Positions 13,401 to 26,400 are shown, counted from the first letter of the stretch. The stretch is 64,000 nt of DNA from Schoenoplectus triqueter (GCA_964058805.1 CAXKVV010000040.1:310001-374000), one strand, 5' to 3'. Made by a program: numbers and translations. The notes: a model not told the origin generated them from the letters alone.

Positions 13401-14175
13401 GCACGTAACCTTGCTAATCCATGAAAATGAAAACAACATTGGCATGTTTCAACAAACATATGGAGGAAAGAAAAAGATATTTCTCTTATTTTGTAAAATG
13501 ATATCAGAAAATTATATTTTATCTACTTAATATAGACATATGTGAGATATACATTGCTTCCTCAAAAATATATATGCAATAGAGGGCAATTTAAAAGGTG
13601 AAACATACCAATTTAACATTCTAAAACCAGGTAGTTGTCTGGCTTCATTGCTCCCGCGGAGCAGGTTAAATAGCTCTTTGGCCATGAAAATTTGAATCAC
13701 AACCACCATGGCCCAAATGTAGAGGTGACCCATGTAAATTATCAATGCAAATCCTCCAATCATCCATAAGGATGAATATGTCCGAATCAGCATCGACTTG
13801 TACTTGTTGCTGTCATTAATGAGCAAATTTGGCTCTGATGATTTGTTATCTGGAGGAACCTAAATGCAGAAAAACACAATATTATGAATTTATGATGAAG
13901 TAAGTTCAAGAACAAAAGCAAAATATATAAAGATTTCGCTAGTATACTGTCTCCAAATAAGTAGCACATAAAACCTCTAGGATCACCAACTTGATATTGA
14001 ATTAACCTATTTTTTTTTGTGTTAAGCTAATATCTTAATGTGATTTATCTCATTGATTATAAATCATAAACCCCACACACAAAAAGCAACAAACCTCGGG
14101 GGAAGAACGTTTGCGGTGTCGGATTCGCCCCCCATGGGTTGGTGTAGTTTCACTGGAGCTGCTTTCTTTTATCAT
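10492..14175 (-). CDS. CDS1: Phosphatidate cytidylyltransferase (CDP-diacylglycerol synthase)
   Basis: Makes CDP-diacylglycerol from phosphatidate and CTP, the entry point to phosphatidylinositol and phosphatidylglycerol synthesis in the ER. Eleven exons join in frame on the minus strand: 14175-14095, 13859-13609, 13254-13103, 12681-12540, 12370-12214, 12113-12066, 11972-11886, 11462-11334, 11254-11198, 10794-10711 and 10587-10492. They give about 427 residues, close to the ~421 of Arabidopsis CDS1. The family signature is intact near the C terminus, as [12 protein letters not shown] followed by [15 protein letters not shown]. Other blocks are [33 protein letters not shown] and SPKKTWEGF. Several hydrophobic segments match the polytopic membrane form. 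The start gives [21 protein letters not shown], a basic N terminus like other plant members. The paralogue number is inferred. Confidence 0.93.
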
Positions 14176-15106
14176 TTTACCCCTATTTAATCTTCAAATT
14201 CCAAAAATGAAAGAGAAAATATATTAGAATCTAAAATTTTAGCTGAATTAAGCAATACAGAAAATTGATTTCAAAGGAAAACTCTATCATTTCTCTAGCT
14301 TTAAATTTTCATGAGTTTATTTCGAAGACAACCTAAAGCATAGCTTGCCTCAAATTATTGAATTAAAAAATAACCGCAGAATTATGCATTTCTCCTCTAA
14401 CTAAAAATCAGAATGGACTGGAAATGTGTATAACATGGGGACCCTGGGAGGCTAGCTGGTTTTATTTTATTTTTTTATCTAAAATAAATCGAAAGGAGGA
14501 AACTTTGACAGCTCAAAGACCACTGGTTTCAATAATGCAGAAAATCATATTAATTAATAAACAAATACAGCTCAAAATATAAATCAGCAAAATTATAGAA
14601 TAATCACAGCTCAAGGAACACGTAAGCATATACCCTCCCAACAATTAAATAGTCCAGCGATCAGGAAGAAAGAATCCAGCAATAAAACTGATTCTCTTTT
14701 CGATAATTTTTACTTAGTAGATGAAAGGGGATTTGAGCACCAATAAACCGAGAGAGAATCACACCTTGGGAGATAAGAAACCAAAAAATGATGTATAGAT
14801 TGAGAATTGATCCGTTGTCGTGGAGGTCGCGAACAAGTAAAACTAGTAGCTCTAAGGAATCGACTAGAGCGCTCTGAGCTAACTCTCAATTTAAGTATTT
14901 CTCTCTCGCTCTCTTAACGAAAAGAAGGTGTTCGCCTGTAGATTCGTTGTTTGTTCTCTGCTCCTTAATTGCGAAGATATAAACAAAACAAGCATATTTA
15001 GTTTGTTTTTACATCGACAACCTTCTCTCTTTCCGAATTTATTCCGATTATCAAACAAAACGTTATGCCCATGACCGGGTCGGGTTTCAGGGGTACGTAG
15101 CCCCAC
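14176..15106 (-). promoter_or_regulatory. 5' leader and promoter region of the CDP-DAG synthase gene
   Basis: AT-rich upstream DNA with a pyrimidine-rich patch on the gene strand around 14890-14930. A 5' UTR intron is possible, but I could not fix its ends. A plus-strand GA/CT-mixed patch marks the likely transcription-start area near 14.8-14.9 kb. There is no strong TATA match. Confidence 0.3.
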
Positions 15107-15539
15107 CCGCTACCCACCAAAGAACCTGTCCGGTTGTAACACTATAATTGGTGATGAATTACATTATTTACATGCAAATATGCAATCAAGATCAGGCATC
15201 GCATTTGACACTAAATAACGGTTATCATTTTCAACGGGCATGGATTCAAAGCCGCTTGCAGTTACCAAGTCCGTTTAAACAAGTAGTCAACTCCAATAGA
15301 AAAATCAAGTGGGTGTGGTTAGAAGACTGGAACATGGTGGTCATAGACTCATAGTCATAGTTCATAAATGGTTGGCTCAGAATAAGATGTGGCTGTGTAC
15401 ACGATTTTTTGATATGTCAGTTCCTTGGGAATATCTTATTCATCAATCATCGCTAGGCTCTAGCTTTAATTAATGAAATTTTTGCAAAGCCTCCCCCTCT
15501 CATCTCCATAAATAAATAAGATTGCAAAATATGTTGATC

Positions 15540-16100
15540 AAATTGTTTATATAGATATCGTCCTTAAGACTCGGGTCAGATTTCTTAAGGGCCGGACCTA
15601 GCAGACATACGAGAGGACCGGATAAGAATTGAATTTGACAAGAGCTTTTAAAGGACTGAGTTCAAAAGACTTAATTTTTAAAAGATAAACTTGATCTTTG
15701 AAAAATCTGATCCTTACTAAATTTTGCGGACTCTAAGGTTCAGATAAGGATAGATGGATAAGGATCTGATATATTTTTTTTTGACGATCATGTATTTTTT
15801 TAATGTTAGTTTGTATTTGTATAAAAATATTAAATTATATTTTTCTATTTTCAGCATTTTTTTCTATTTATTTAAATCTTTTAAGTGTAATTAATATATA
15901 ATATAAAATATTAATGAAAACATTTGAGAAGAGACAGATAAAGATCAAAAAAGTTAGATTAGAAGAGTCTGCTTTTAAAAAATTGAACTCGGTCTTAAGA
16001 AACTCGAGACTTATCATTAGAAAGGATCGGATCAAACTTATAAAAACTGAATAAGAACTGATCGATCTGAGTTCAAAGGCCGAGCCTTATTGATTATGCT
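15540..16100. repeat. Degenerate repeat with GGATAAG/GATC-rich ends
   Basis: The ends at about 15560-15770 and 15950-16090 share motifs such as CTTAAG with a following G/C-rich patch, GGATAAG and GATCGGATC. They flank a very AT-rich core. This resembles an old TIR element with subterminal motifs, but I found no clean terminal repeats or target duplication. Confidence 0.3.
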
Positions 16101-16300
16101 TACACTTAAGCCTAAATTGAACCTGTGATAGATGAACTCTCCTCTTCTGCTCTGATGTTTCTAGCTAGAAGCTTTTTTTTCCTAAATAAAATGAAATCCT
16201 CTTTTCTCAGGCATTTCCTAGCATCTTTCTCTGCCATAATTATGTGGATCTCTCATAATCTTTGATTGTTGTTATTACTGCTCAGCTTAGATGACTTCAT

Positions 16301-16990
16301 AAACATGTGAAAGGAAATATTTGAAATATTTTCTATGTTTTTGGTGATTTAACAACTACAAAATGTGGAGTAATTAAATTGATTAAAGTTGCTAACAGAA
16401 TAAATAAAATGCATTTGAGTATTATCCGGTCGAATGTGATGCAAAAACATGTTGTGTCTATTATATTTAGCTCATGAAAAAGCATTTTGAAATGCATACT
16501 AGTCGAACTTTGTAAATACATGCGTCATATATATTTTATTCAGCACTAACGTGACTTTAAAGCACATTTTGTAAACTCCTGTGAATTTTGGCGATATTGC
16601 TACGAGGTGTAAATTAATTAAACATGATAATAACAGAGTCACTAACATGATTTTTGAGCACATTTTAATTGAATTTATTGCATAAAACATGTTGTAACTA
16701 TTATAGTTTGCTTTCTTAAATTTATGAAAATGTACAAGTCAATATTTGGAACGTTTCATTGAGTTTTGGTGATATAACGATAATAAATGAAGTGTACATT
16801 GAAAACAGTTTCTAATAGAATCATTAATTTTTTTTTAAAAATGTATTTTGGTCAAATTTTATAAATAAAGGTGGTGTACTATTTCATTTAGCTAAGATAT
16901 AATTAAACATGTAAAAGACAATACTTGATGTGTTTCCTGCGAGTTTGATGATATTTAATTACAAATGAGCTGTAAATTGATTAAAAATAA
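16301..16990. repeat. Degenerate ~180-bp tandem repeat, about 3-4 units
   Basis: The same ordered words recur: a stretch like TTTTGGTGATATAAC, then TGTAAATTGATTAAA, then CTAACAGAATCA, then a CATTTTGTCAAATTTTGTAAAT-like block. The first word falls at about 16338, 16586, 16766 and 16943, spacings of about 248, 180 and 177 bp. Units have diverged considerably. The array is non-coding. Confidence 0.6.
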
Positions 16991-16994
16991 TTAC

Positions 16995-17125
16995 CATGAG
17001 TGTTGGGTGCAGTTTCGTCAAATTTTTTGCATAAACTCACCTGAGTGTTATGTGCAGTTTCGTCAAATTTTGTGTAGTTTTGTAAAAATATATTTTTTTT
17101 AGTTAAACTCATATGAGTGTTAAGG
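16995..17125. repeat. Short tandem repeat, ~46-bp unit
   Basis: TGAGTGTTGGGTGCAGTTTC (from about 16997) recurs as TGAGTGTTATGTGCAGTTTC 46 bp on. A third, weaker TGAGTGTTAAGGGC lies near 17114. Confidence 0.65.
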
Positions 17126-17800
17126 GCTGCCGGAATAGTGAGCTTCAGTGGTGGAGATATATAGAAGATTATGAGTACAACTGATATCACTAACTTTTTA
17201 AATTATCTTTAATTTTATATTTAATAGTAATAATTTATATTTATTTTTATTATTTTTCCATTAATTTGAATTCATAAATATTTCATTCATATTATTATTA
17301 TTGACAGCACTCATATTTTAAATCAATAAAAAAATAATTTATTATATTAAATGATACCATTAAGATATATTCCTGGCCCCATAACACAGTTATAATTTAT
17401 TATATAAAGCTCAATTGCTCAAGTACAAAATTTCCAATTTTTTATTGTTACCACACTATTATTTGCCTGCATAACACAGTTATAATTTGATTTTTTTTTA
17501 TGAATAATATTTTATCTACTTATTACCTCAAAATTATGAATTATTCAACACGGTTTTGTACTTTATTTTAGTTCAATATGTACTTCATCTTAGCTTTGCT
17601 AAATGCAGCGAATGTTTTCACTTTTGAGGTGCTCTGAAACTTGCTAGTTGGTACCTTCATAAAGCATATTTCATACCTGAGCCCTTCTTCAGACAGATGA
17701 AATGAAATGATGAATAGATGATGCACATGCTGACACGCAAGAGAGGATAAGAAAGATGCACCAAATATTGGAAAGCAATTGCAATTTGGAGCAATGCAAG
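17126..17800. other. AT-rich intergenic spacer upstream of UBC13
   Basis: No gene or bounded element seen. The phrase CATAACACAGTTATAATTT occurs twice (about 17380 and 17470), about 90 bp apart. Confidence 0.5.
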
Positions 17801-17908
17801 GGTCTTTCTAAAATAAGTCCTGCCTTTGCTATCCTTTTCACCGAACAGGCGAACACATTCCGAGTTTTCCTTTCCTCTTTCTCGTCTCTCTCGATATAGT
17901 ATCTGACG

Positions 17909-17917
17909 AAACCCTAA
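17909..17917 (+). promoter_or_regulatory. Telo-box in the UBC13 leader
   Basis: AAACCCTAA lies 25 bp before the start codon, followed by a near repeat CCTAAC. Telo-boxes are common in leaders and promoters of plant genes expressed in dividing cells. Function here is inferred from the motif only. Confidence 0.5.
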
Positions 17918-17941
17918 CCTAACTTAATCGACCGATCTAAC

Positions 17942-20485
17942 ATGGCGAACAGCAACCTTCCTCGCAGGATCATCAAGGTATGTGCGAGCACTTTATTGTT
18001 CGATCTAATCTCATCGGATCCAATTTTGTTCATAATTATAGTCTCATTTCTCATTTGACTTTTTTTTTTCTCTTCTAAAATCTGTTTTCTTTTGTTCTCT
18101 GATTTGAAACAGGAGACACAAAGACTTCTCAGTGAACCAGGTCACTTCCTTATACTTAACTATTCCTTTTTGGTGCAAATTAGGATTATAAGGACTTCCT
18201 TTTCTTGGTCTTTTGCAATCTCAACATTTTAGTTTTATAATTACGAGATCCTAGAAAAGACCACACACCCTTTAAACAAAAAGCACAGCATGCATGTCAT
18301 TTGGTCAAGGATCCATATCAGACTGCTATTTTCATACAAAGATTTCTACTTATGACGAGAAGTACTTTTATCTTTTTAATATACCCAGTATGTGCATTTC
18401 AGCAGAACTCTGTTTGTGATTACTAATCAAGTACCATGTAAATGTAATGGACGACTTGAATGCAACCTTTAACATTTTAATCCTTGGCCTGACCTGATTA
18501 TGGGTTAGGTAAACAATAAATAAATCACGAAGGAAGGCATAAGAAAATGTGTTCATTTTTCACAACTCCCTTTAGAAAGGAGAGAATTACAGAAGGAGAA
18601 AAAAAATGTTATGATTTTATTTGTTTCTTTTCAGCTCCTGGTATTAGTGCATCACCATCTGAGGAAAACATGCGCTATTTCAATGTCATGATCCTGGGCC
18701 CCACACAATCTCCTTATGAAGGCTAGTAATATATGTGTTGTTAGTAAATATTCTATTGATCTGCTCTGATAATTTGGTTTGTTTAATTAATTAGATGGAT
18801 TTTAAATATGCTAATTGATTTAGGTGGGGTTTTCAAGCTTGAGCTATTCCTGCCTGAAGAATATCCAATGGCTCCTCCAAAAGTATGTTGTTTGTTCAAT
18901 TATTATTTTGGTTCCATAATTCTTTGAAATGTTATATACAAGGTTTTAAATGACATGCTCTGTATATTTATTATCTTTTTGAGCTGGCTTATGTCTTTTG
19001 GAACAGGTCCGGTTCCTTACCAAAATTTACCATCCAAACATTGACAAGGTGAGTTGAAATTCTCTCATCTTTTCTTCTTTGATTGTGTGTGTTCACTGTC
19101 GTGTGCTTGTCAATGTTCTTTGTGTTTGGAATGCTCTTATTTGAACTTGTGTGGTTTGTGTAGCTTGGAAGGATATGCCTTGATATCTTGAAGGATAAAT
19201 GGAGTCCTGCTCTCCAGATTCGTACTGTTCTTTTAAGGTAATCCTTAATGCTTTCAGAATTTATGTTGCTATATTGTACTTTCTGTTACCGATTAAAGTA
19301 ATTGGTTATTTTTTTCAGTATTCAAGCACTTCTTAGTGCTCCAAACCCAGATGATCCACTTTCTGACAATGTCGCCAAGCATTGGAAAGCAAATGAAACT
19401 GAGGCTGTTGAGACAGGTAACTGTGTGTGATATGGTTTCAGTTGCTCTTTTATACAACTCATTTGCTTTGCTTGGTGTGGTCTATGCTGCAGTGATAATG
19501 ATTTGAGTTTAATATTGGGTATATGGCCATACAAAGTTTTTAAAAATCTAAGATGCGATACATTTTATATGATACTTATTTATGTCATATAATTTTTTAT
19601 ATAGTTGGCAGTGTTATTTAATGTACAAGTATAAGAAAAGTTAAATCACAAGATAATGAAAGCATTTTTATAAATTAGAGGTAATTGTTGTCCTCTGACA
19701 ACTGGTTTGTGCTCCAGCAATATAGAATGAAAAAGGGTTCTTGTCAAATATGTGAGTTACTACGCAGCCATGTGCTTTGGAAAAAGTTGAAGTAGTTTAC
19801 TGTTTTAAAGTGGCCCTTTAGTCCCTCAAGGCATAGGAAGCTATTTGTAGAGAACATCAATCTCTATTAAAACTATGGATTTTCACCAGTAAAGTCTTAC
19901 ACCGATTGCTGGTTGTGGTGCATGTGGCATATTCATTTGGGCTGTAAGGGTGCTGATATGTGTATCCAAGTGTCATTGACTGAATCTTGACTGTCGAAAA
20001 GATCTAAGTACTCATTTTTTTTCCAGGTGACATATCTGGTATGTATGTATGTGAATTGCATGCATATATGTATCTGATCTGTATCAGATACATGTGTTTT
20101 GGGTTAGGAAGCGAATATGGTTAGCAACAGTACCAAAATGTAACAAAGTCTACCAAAAAGTACTCCTGCTGTTGATCCTAGGCTGTGGTTTACTTTGGTT
20201 TGCACCTAGCTGTTCTATATAGTATGCCTGTGGTTGATTGAGATCTGGACCATTAAGTTCTTCTGAATTGGGATTTACCCTGTGCTTATCATTCGTCGGT
20301 AGCTGCTGTTGTGGGCTAATGAAGGGATACTGAAGTTTAGTCTCTGATGTTACTATTTGTTAAGCATGTCCACTTTTGGAAACAATGTATGATAAAAATG
20401 TGTTTAATAATTTCATCTCTTTTTTTTGACTTATATTAATTTTGCAGCCAAGGAATGGACACGCTTATATGCAACTGGAGCTTAG
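17942..20485 (+). CDS. UBC13: Ubiquitin-conjugating enzyme E2, UBC13 type (UBC35/36-like)
   Basis: With a UEV partner this E2 builds K63-linked ubiquitin chains, used in DNA-damage tolerance, iron responses and immunity. Eight exons join in frame: 17942-17977, 18113-18140, 18635-18721, 18824-18882, 19007-19048, 19164-19237, 19319-19416 and 20448-20485. They give 153 residues, the exact family length. The protein starts [18 protein letters not shown] and ends [11 protein letters not shown]. The HPN motif is at residues 79-81 and the catalytic cysteine is C89 in [12 protein letters not shown]. Intron 3 appears to use a GC donor (GAAG then GCTAGT, at 18722), because the nearby GT sites would put a stop in frame. 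Every other intron is GT-AG. It is divergent from the upstream CDP-DAG synthase gene. Confidence 0.96.
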
Positions 20486-21509
20486 ATTCAATGGGTGGAA
20501 CTTACTATGCGTCCTGTATTAGTTAAATATTTTTCAAGATGGGATATATATACTTTTTCAACCTTATCGACTAGTTTTTAGAAGATGCATGGAATTGGCT
20601 AGTTTTTGTTGGGCAGGGGATTGGTGGTGGTACAGGCGAAAAATGCCTTTACTGGTTGATGTTCAGTTCTATTGAGGTATTGTGATGATTAAAATAATCT
20701 TGTATATTAAACATTAACCTTGTTGTGTTATGTCTGTATCTGTTGACAAATATAATATGCCTAATGGTATTTTTGTGTTGCGTGTTTTGTGTGTACATCG
20801 TTGCTTATATGGAAAGCTAAATTGTCCACATGAAAGGAAGAGCAAATTAAATCATATTTCACCTAGGTCTTTCTCAGCACAAGAATCATGGGGCTGCTTT
20901 TAGAGAGTACAGTTTAATTTTGAAAATTTAGCGAGTTTTTGTCTGTCTTTACGGAGTTAAAATATAAAATCTTCATTGAGTATTTAAAAAATCAATTTAG
21001 TCATAGATCGTGATATTGATCTCGCAACTGTTAATGTATATTAGAAAGATCTTTTGATATCTATAATCCCGTACATGCATGGATGACAGTGTTTGCAAAA
21101 GGAAATGATAACATATTTTTTCTTGTTGTTCTAGAAGTGATATTTCTTGGATAAATACATAATTTGGTAAACATCAGCATCGAGCTAATATAAAGAAAGA
21201 CGGTCATAACATTTTTGGAGTTGGGTCACCGTCACATGCGGGGGCCATTACGTCTGTTAGCAGCTGAAAAAGAAAGCCGTGGCAGAGATTGAATGCCAAG
21301 GACTATATACAACGGGTCAATAATGGCGAAAGGTAGCCATTCGCCAATTTATTTATGCGGTCTACATAACAGCAGTGAAAGGCCACTTCCACGCTGCACA
21401 GTGTCAGTCTGAAAAACAATAATTGATTGTTATTTACTCCGCTGATCTGATCTCTGACTCTGAGTGCCTCTCCCCCAAGCTGTGAAAGCATAGCTAGCAA
21501 TCAATCATC
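20486..21509. promoter_or_regulatory. UBC13 3' flank and CNL1 upstream region
   Basis: The left part should hold the UBC13 3' UTR. The right part leads into CNL1. A W-box core (GGTCAA at 21315-21320, TTGACC on the other strand) lies about 190 bp before the CNL1 start, close to a TATATA at about 21304. Both are candidate elements only. Confidence 0.35.
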
Positions 21510-23392
21510 ATGGATTTGTTCCTGTCTCCCCTGATCTCAGCTGTTGTTGACAAGGCCACTGATTCGCTGATTGGGAATATATGCCGGCTATGGGGCTTGG
21601 AAGAGCGTCACAAGAAGCTTCGCCGGCAGCTCCTGGCTATACAGACAAAGATTGAGGATGCAGAATTGCAAGGAGTAGACAACCCAGCAGTGCTGGAGTG
21701 GACGAAACAGCTCGATGCTGCTGCACATGAGGCGATGGATGTGCTGGACGACTTCCAGTACGAGTCCCTTCGCCGGAATGCAATCAGCCAGCATCCATCA
21801 GCATCTGCCATGGTAATTAAGTCGTACACTCTCTCTCTCTCTCTCTCTCTCTGTATCAGCAAGACTGCAAGATCACCTACTTAGGAGAAATAGAAAACAT
21901 AGAAGTCTTACTTAGATCTGGCCCGTGACCCTGAATAGGATGACCGGATCTAACTTGGGGTTCAAGGACTATTTGTAGGTAAATTCACTTTTCAACTGGT
22001 TACCCAGAACCACTCTCCTATCATTCCATAAGTTTTTCTGATTATGCAACTTTTTGGCGTTTCCTTCTATTTCTTCAATACTTTTTCAACCAACTCCATC
22101 TAATCTTCCACTAAATACTTCACATGGATCAACCATGGTTTCAAAATGAATTATCCTTACCCCTCAAAATTTTAGAAATATACGTTTCCCCCCTCTAAAT
22201 TTCATAATATCCCTATCACCCCTACAAACTATTAGAACTCCTGTATCTGCGCAATAAAAATTATCTCATTGAATATATACCAAATATATTCCAAAACTCC
22301 AATTTATCTCATTGAATATTTTAAACCACAAATTAAAACATTATAAATATTTCATAATGATCGTATCTTTGGTTTCTCTTATTCACGTGGTCTCACTAAT
22401 AACTCACAAGCACCAAAATTATACATTTCACCTCGTGCCTTTTTATTTATTGAGAATTCAGTATCATTTCAAAGAATATGAAATCTTTAATAATTGATAA
22501 TTGTATTTGTAGTATATTTATTCACAATTCATTTTTTTTAATTATGTTCATTTTCAATAAGTATAAATGTGACAACTATAATTATGGAGTTAGTTTTAAT
22601 GTATGATCAAAACGATCAAAACGTTTAAATTTTGATCGTTAAAACTTCACTGAGAGAATTGACTAGCAGAAATTAGAATTTTAAGAAAAAAAAATGAAAA
22701 AGTCAAGAAAGCCGATCTCCATGGCCTTCTTCCAGCCAGGGGCGGACCCAGGTAAATCCAGGGGGGGGGGCACGTGCCCCCCTGGATTTTGAAAAATAGT
22801 GTTTTTCGGTAATGTTTTCGACACGTGCCCCCCCCTGGAAATTTTTTTTGCCCCCCCTGAATTGTCTGATTATTTTTATTGAGAAAAAAATATTTAATAC
22901 CGTGCATAATGAAATAATTATGCAAAGATATCAAAATATAAAGTTCCTTAGTCGAAAACTTTCTTCATCAACTTGATTATCTATTACTTTGAGCTTTATT
23001 TTATTGTTATTTTAATATATAAAATGTTATTATTTAATAAAAAAATTATTTAATAAAAAATTTATTAGTTAAGTATATATATTAAATTATTAATTTTTTT
23101 ATTTAGTATCCGATTAGTTAATAGATTTGAACCCGATAAACCATTACAATCCGATAATTGTCCCCCCTAATCAAAATCCTAGATCCGCCACTGCTTCCAG
23201 CAACGAGGTTCTTCTTCAAGCGCAACCATCAACAACAACCTCGCCATCTCTATTTTTTCCCTCTGCCTACTTAACTCAGGTTCCTTTCAATAGAATAGGA
23301 AGGGAAAACTCAAGAGGTGTTCAAAGGAGAGAATGGATAGGTGGAGGGTAGGGACCAATTTCTACTCTGAAGGAATGGGCTCAATGCTGGAA

Positions 23393-23433
<41 letters not shown>

Positions 23434-26400
23434 CCAGAAGGGGGTTGGTGTGCGAGAGAGGATTTCAATGGTGAATGTTGATTTGAGTGGCACAAACGAA
23501 GAAGAAAGAGGAAAGCGAGGTTTACATATGGCTTTCTCCGTTCAATATCATCTTTGAAATGATGTTAATAGTAGTCGTTTAGAATTTGAACGAAAGAACG
23601 GAATAAACGATTACGAAACTGATTAATTTCGTTTGCGTTTTGTTAAACCCCATGAAATGAAAACGGATTTCGTTTGCGTTTCGTTTCCTTTGACGATAAG
23701 AATTTCAGTTGCGTTAACCGTTTTGTGCAAACAAAACAAAACGATTAAACGGATAAACGTGCCTCCGTTGACAGCCCTAATGATATGGCAGCAGCTGTCA
23801 TTTTTAAATTAAGTTAATATGTACTAGGTAGTCCGGCCGCTTGATGTGCTCTTACTAGTGTTATAAAATTGGTACGGGTCGGGTCGAGACGGGTTATGGC
23901 GGGTCGGCGGTTTTTGGCGGGACGGGTCAACGGGTTACCACGGGTCCATTTTGGGGGGTTTGGTCGCGACCGTCCTAGACCTATCGGGTTGGACGGGTAG
24001 GCAGGTCGGGACGGGGCGGGCGGGACTAGTCGGCTGGTCCAAATTTTTTTTTCCTAAAATTCTCAAAAATTTTGAAAATTTCAAAAAATAATTATTAAAA
24101 ATATTAAAAATATATAAATACTTATATTCTTGACCAAAAATTTTATTTATTTATTTTTGTCTTTTTTTTCCAAAGTTCAAAACTAATAAAAAAAATTCTA
24201 AAAAATTGTAAAAAAATCGAAAATAATTATTTAAAAATTAAATAAAATCTTAAATGATATGACTTAAAATAAATTGAAATAAAATTTTAAATGATATAAA
24301 AAAATTATTTTATTTTTTGTCATTTTTTTAAAGTTCAATAATAATAAAAAAATTGAAATAAATTCTAAAAAATTGTAAAAAACCGAAAATAATTATTTAA
24401 AAATTAAATAAAATCTTAAATGATATGACTTAAAATAAATTAAAATAAAATTTTAAATGATATAAACAAATAATTTTATTTTATTTTTGTCATTTTTTTC
24501 AAAGTTCAAAAATAATAAAAAAAAATTCAAAATTTTTTTAGAAAATCAAAAATAATTATAAATAAAGTTACCCTCCTCCTTTATTCCGGGCTTGGGACCG
24601 ACTATATAATACATAGGCGGAGTTCTAACTCTTTTTTGGTTAGTAAAGTTTATTGATAAAAAATCAAATAAGGATTGTAAATGTTAGAAAAAAATTTAAA
24701 AATGGGAAAAAATAAATAAAGGATATAAGTGTTTAAAAATATCATCTAAATATTCGAGTTCATATACCATAGCTCATTTTCTGGTATACCATCTGAGTCT
24801 CCATCAATTTCTGTCATAAATTCACCGGATGATTGTTCTACGGGTGCATGTTGATTATGTTGTTCTGCATCAAACCAATCTTTCAAGCATACGAGTCGTT
24901 CGAATGTCTTTGCACCCAATCTGCTGCGTTTATCTGTTAGTATCCTGTTTGCTGAACTAAAACATGATTCGGAAGGGACGGTTGACACGGGCACGACAAA
25001 TATATCACGTGCCATCATGACGAGAGTTGGATATGCAGTTTCATTCCTCTTTCAATAACCGAGGATGTCAATACCGTCGGGTTTCATACTTCCTAAACAA
25101 TAGCTAACTAATTCATTCATATTTGTTTGTATTTGTGAGTCGTCATCTTCCTCCAAGTCTCGCAATAATGCATACCGACTATTGCTCCTGACATATTTCA
25201 AAAAATAAAAATATTAGTCTCACAATATTATAATAATATAAAGAGTTCGAATATTATAAATATGTTAGATTTTAGTATCTAATATTACGAGGATTCGAAG
25301 AAGATGGATGATTCGTTTGGTTTGCATGAAGTTGGGTGTTGTATAGGTTGAACATTTCTTCCAATGCGGATGTCACACGTTGTTCCTCCCCGATATGTGG
25401 TAAATTTATATTCTTCTTATACCGTTCAAGCAATCTTATAGTATACTTCTTCTTAAATGAAGGATGAATACAATTGACAAGAATTGTTACGAGAGGAACT
25501 TCGTCCCAATATTTTAGAAATTTCTCTCTCATGGCTTCTATAATCGGTGACAGAGATGAGTCACCGTGCACATCCTTCGCGATTCGACAAAGATCTATAT
25601 TCTCAAAATCATAGTACACCTTGAAAAAAAAATAAAATAAATTAGTAATGAAATAACTTAAAATTTATAACGAAATAAATACAAGACGAAAAAAATAAAT
25701 CTTGGATATCAAATAGAGATGTTGAAGCAATTTATGCGCGGATGGTATGTACGAGTATGATAGTTGGACGGTTGCGTTGAAGAAAACTTCTAAAAATATG
25801 TGAAGCTGTTCGAGTTGGTCCCATTATTCTGTGGAGTATAATAAGGGTAATCCCTCCGGTGAGTTACGTAAGATCTCACTCATAGCATGTTTGTATGGAA
25901 GGACACGGTGTATCATTCTATATGTTGAATTTCAACGTGTATCTATGTCCCACGGTACTCTTAACTTGCTCAAATTTAATCGTTCACATAAGACATGAAA
26001 AATCTTATTTTCTTATATTGTTAGAATAAATATGATGAAGATCATCATTAAATTTACAAATTAAATTATTGACGAAAGTTATCTTCAAACCCGCCTTAAC
26101 AGTTAAACTAAGAATATGACATGCACATTTTGGTGAAACATTCTACCATCCATAATTATGTTTAGTGCACGTGTAAAATAATCAATAGATTTAATATTAT
26201 TGCTTGCATTATCAAAAGAAATTGAAAATATTTTGTTCTCTAAATCTCTTTTCAAATTATACTCATGTAATACATTTATAATGGCTTGATAAATAATTTG
26301 TGCGGTGTGCGGATAATTCATGGTTCGAAAACTTAATATTTTTTTTGTAAAATCCAATCATGATCAATATAATGGGCGGTAACACAACTATAACTAAGAC

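Noticed and set aside
16301..17125. CRISPR-like array
   Set aside because: Units are degenerate, without short identical repeats and unique spacers, in a plant nuclear context; it is a satellite-like repeat.
22647..22934. 95-codon open frame rich in glycine and proline
   Set aside because: Lies over the end of the hAT MITE and reads its G-runs.
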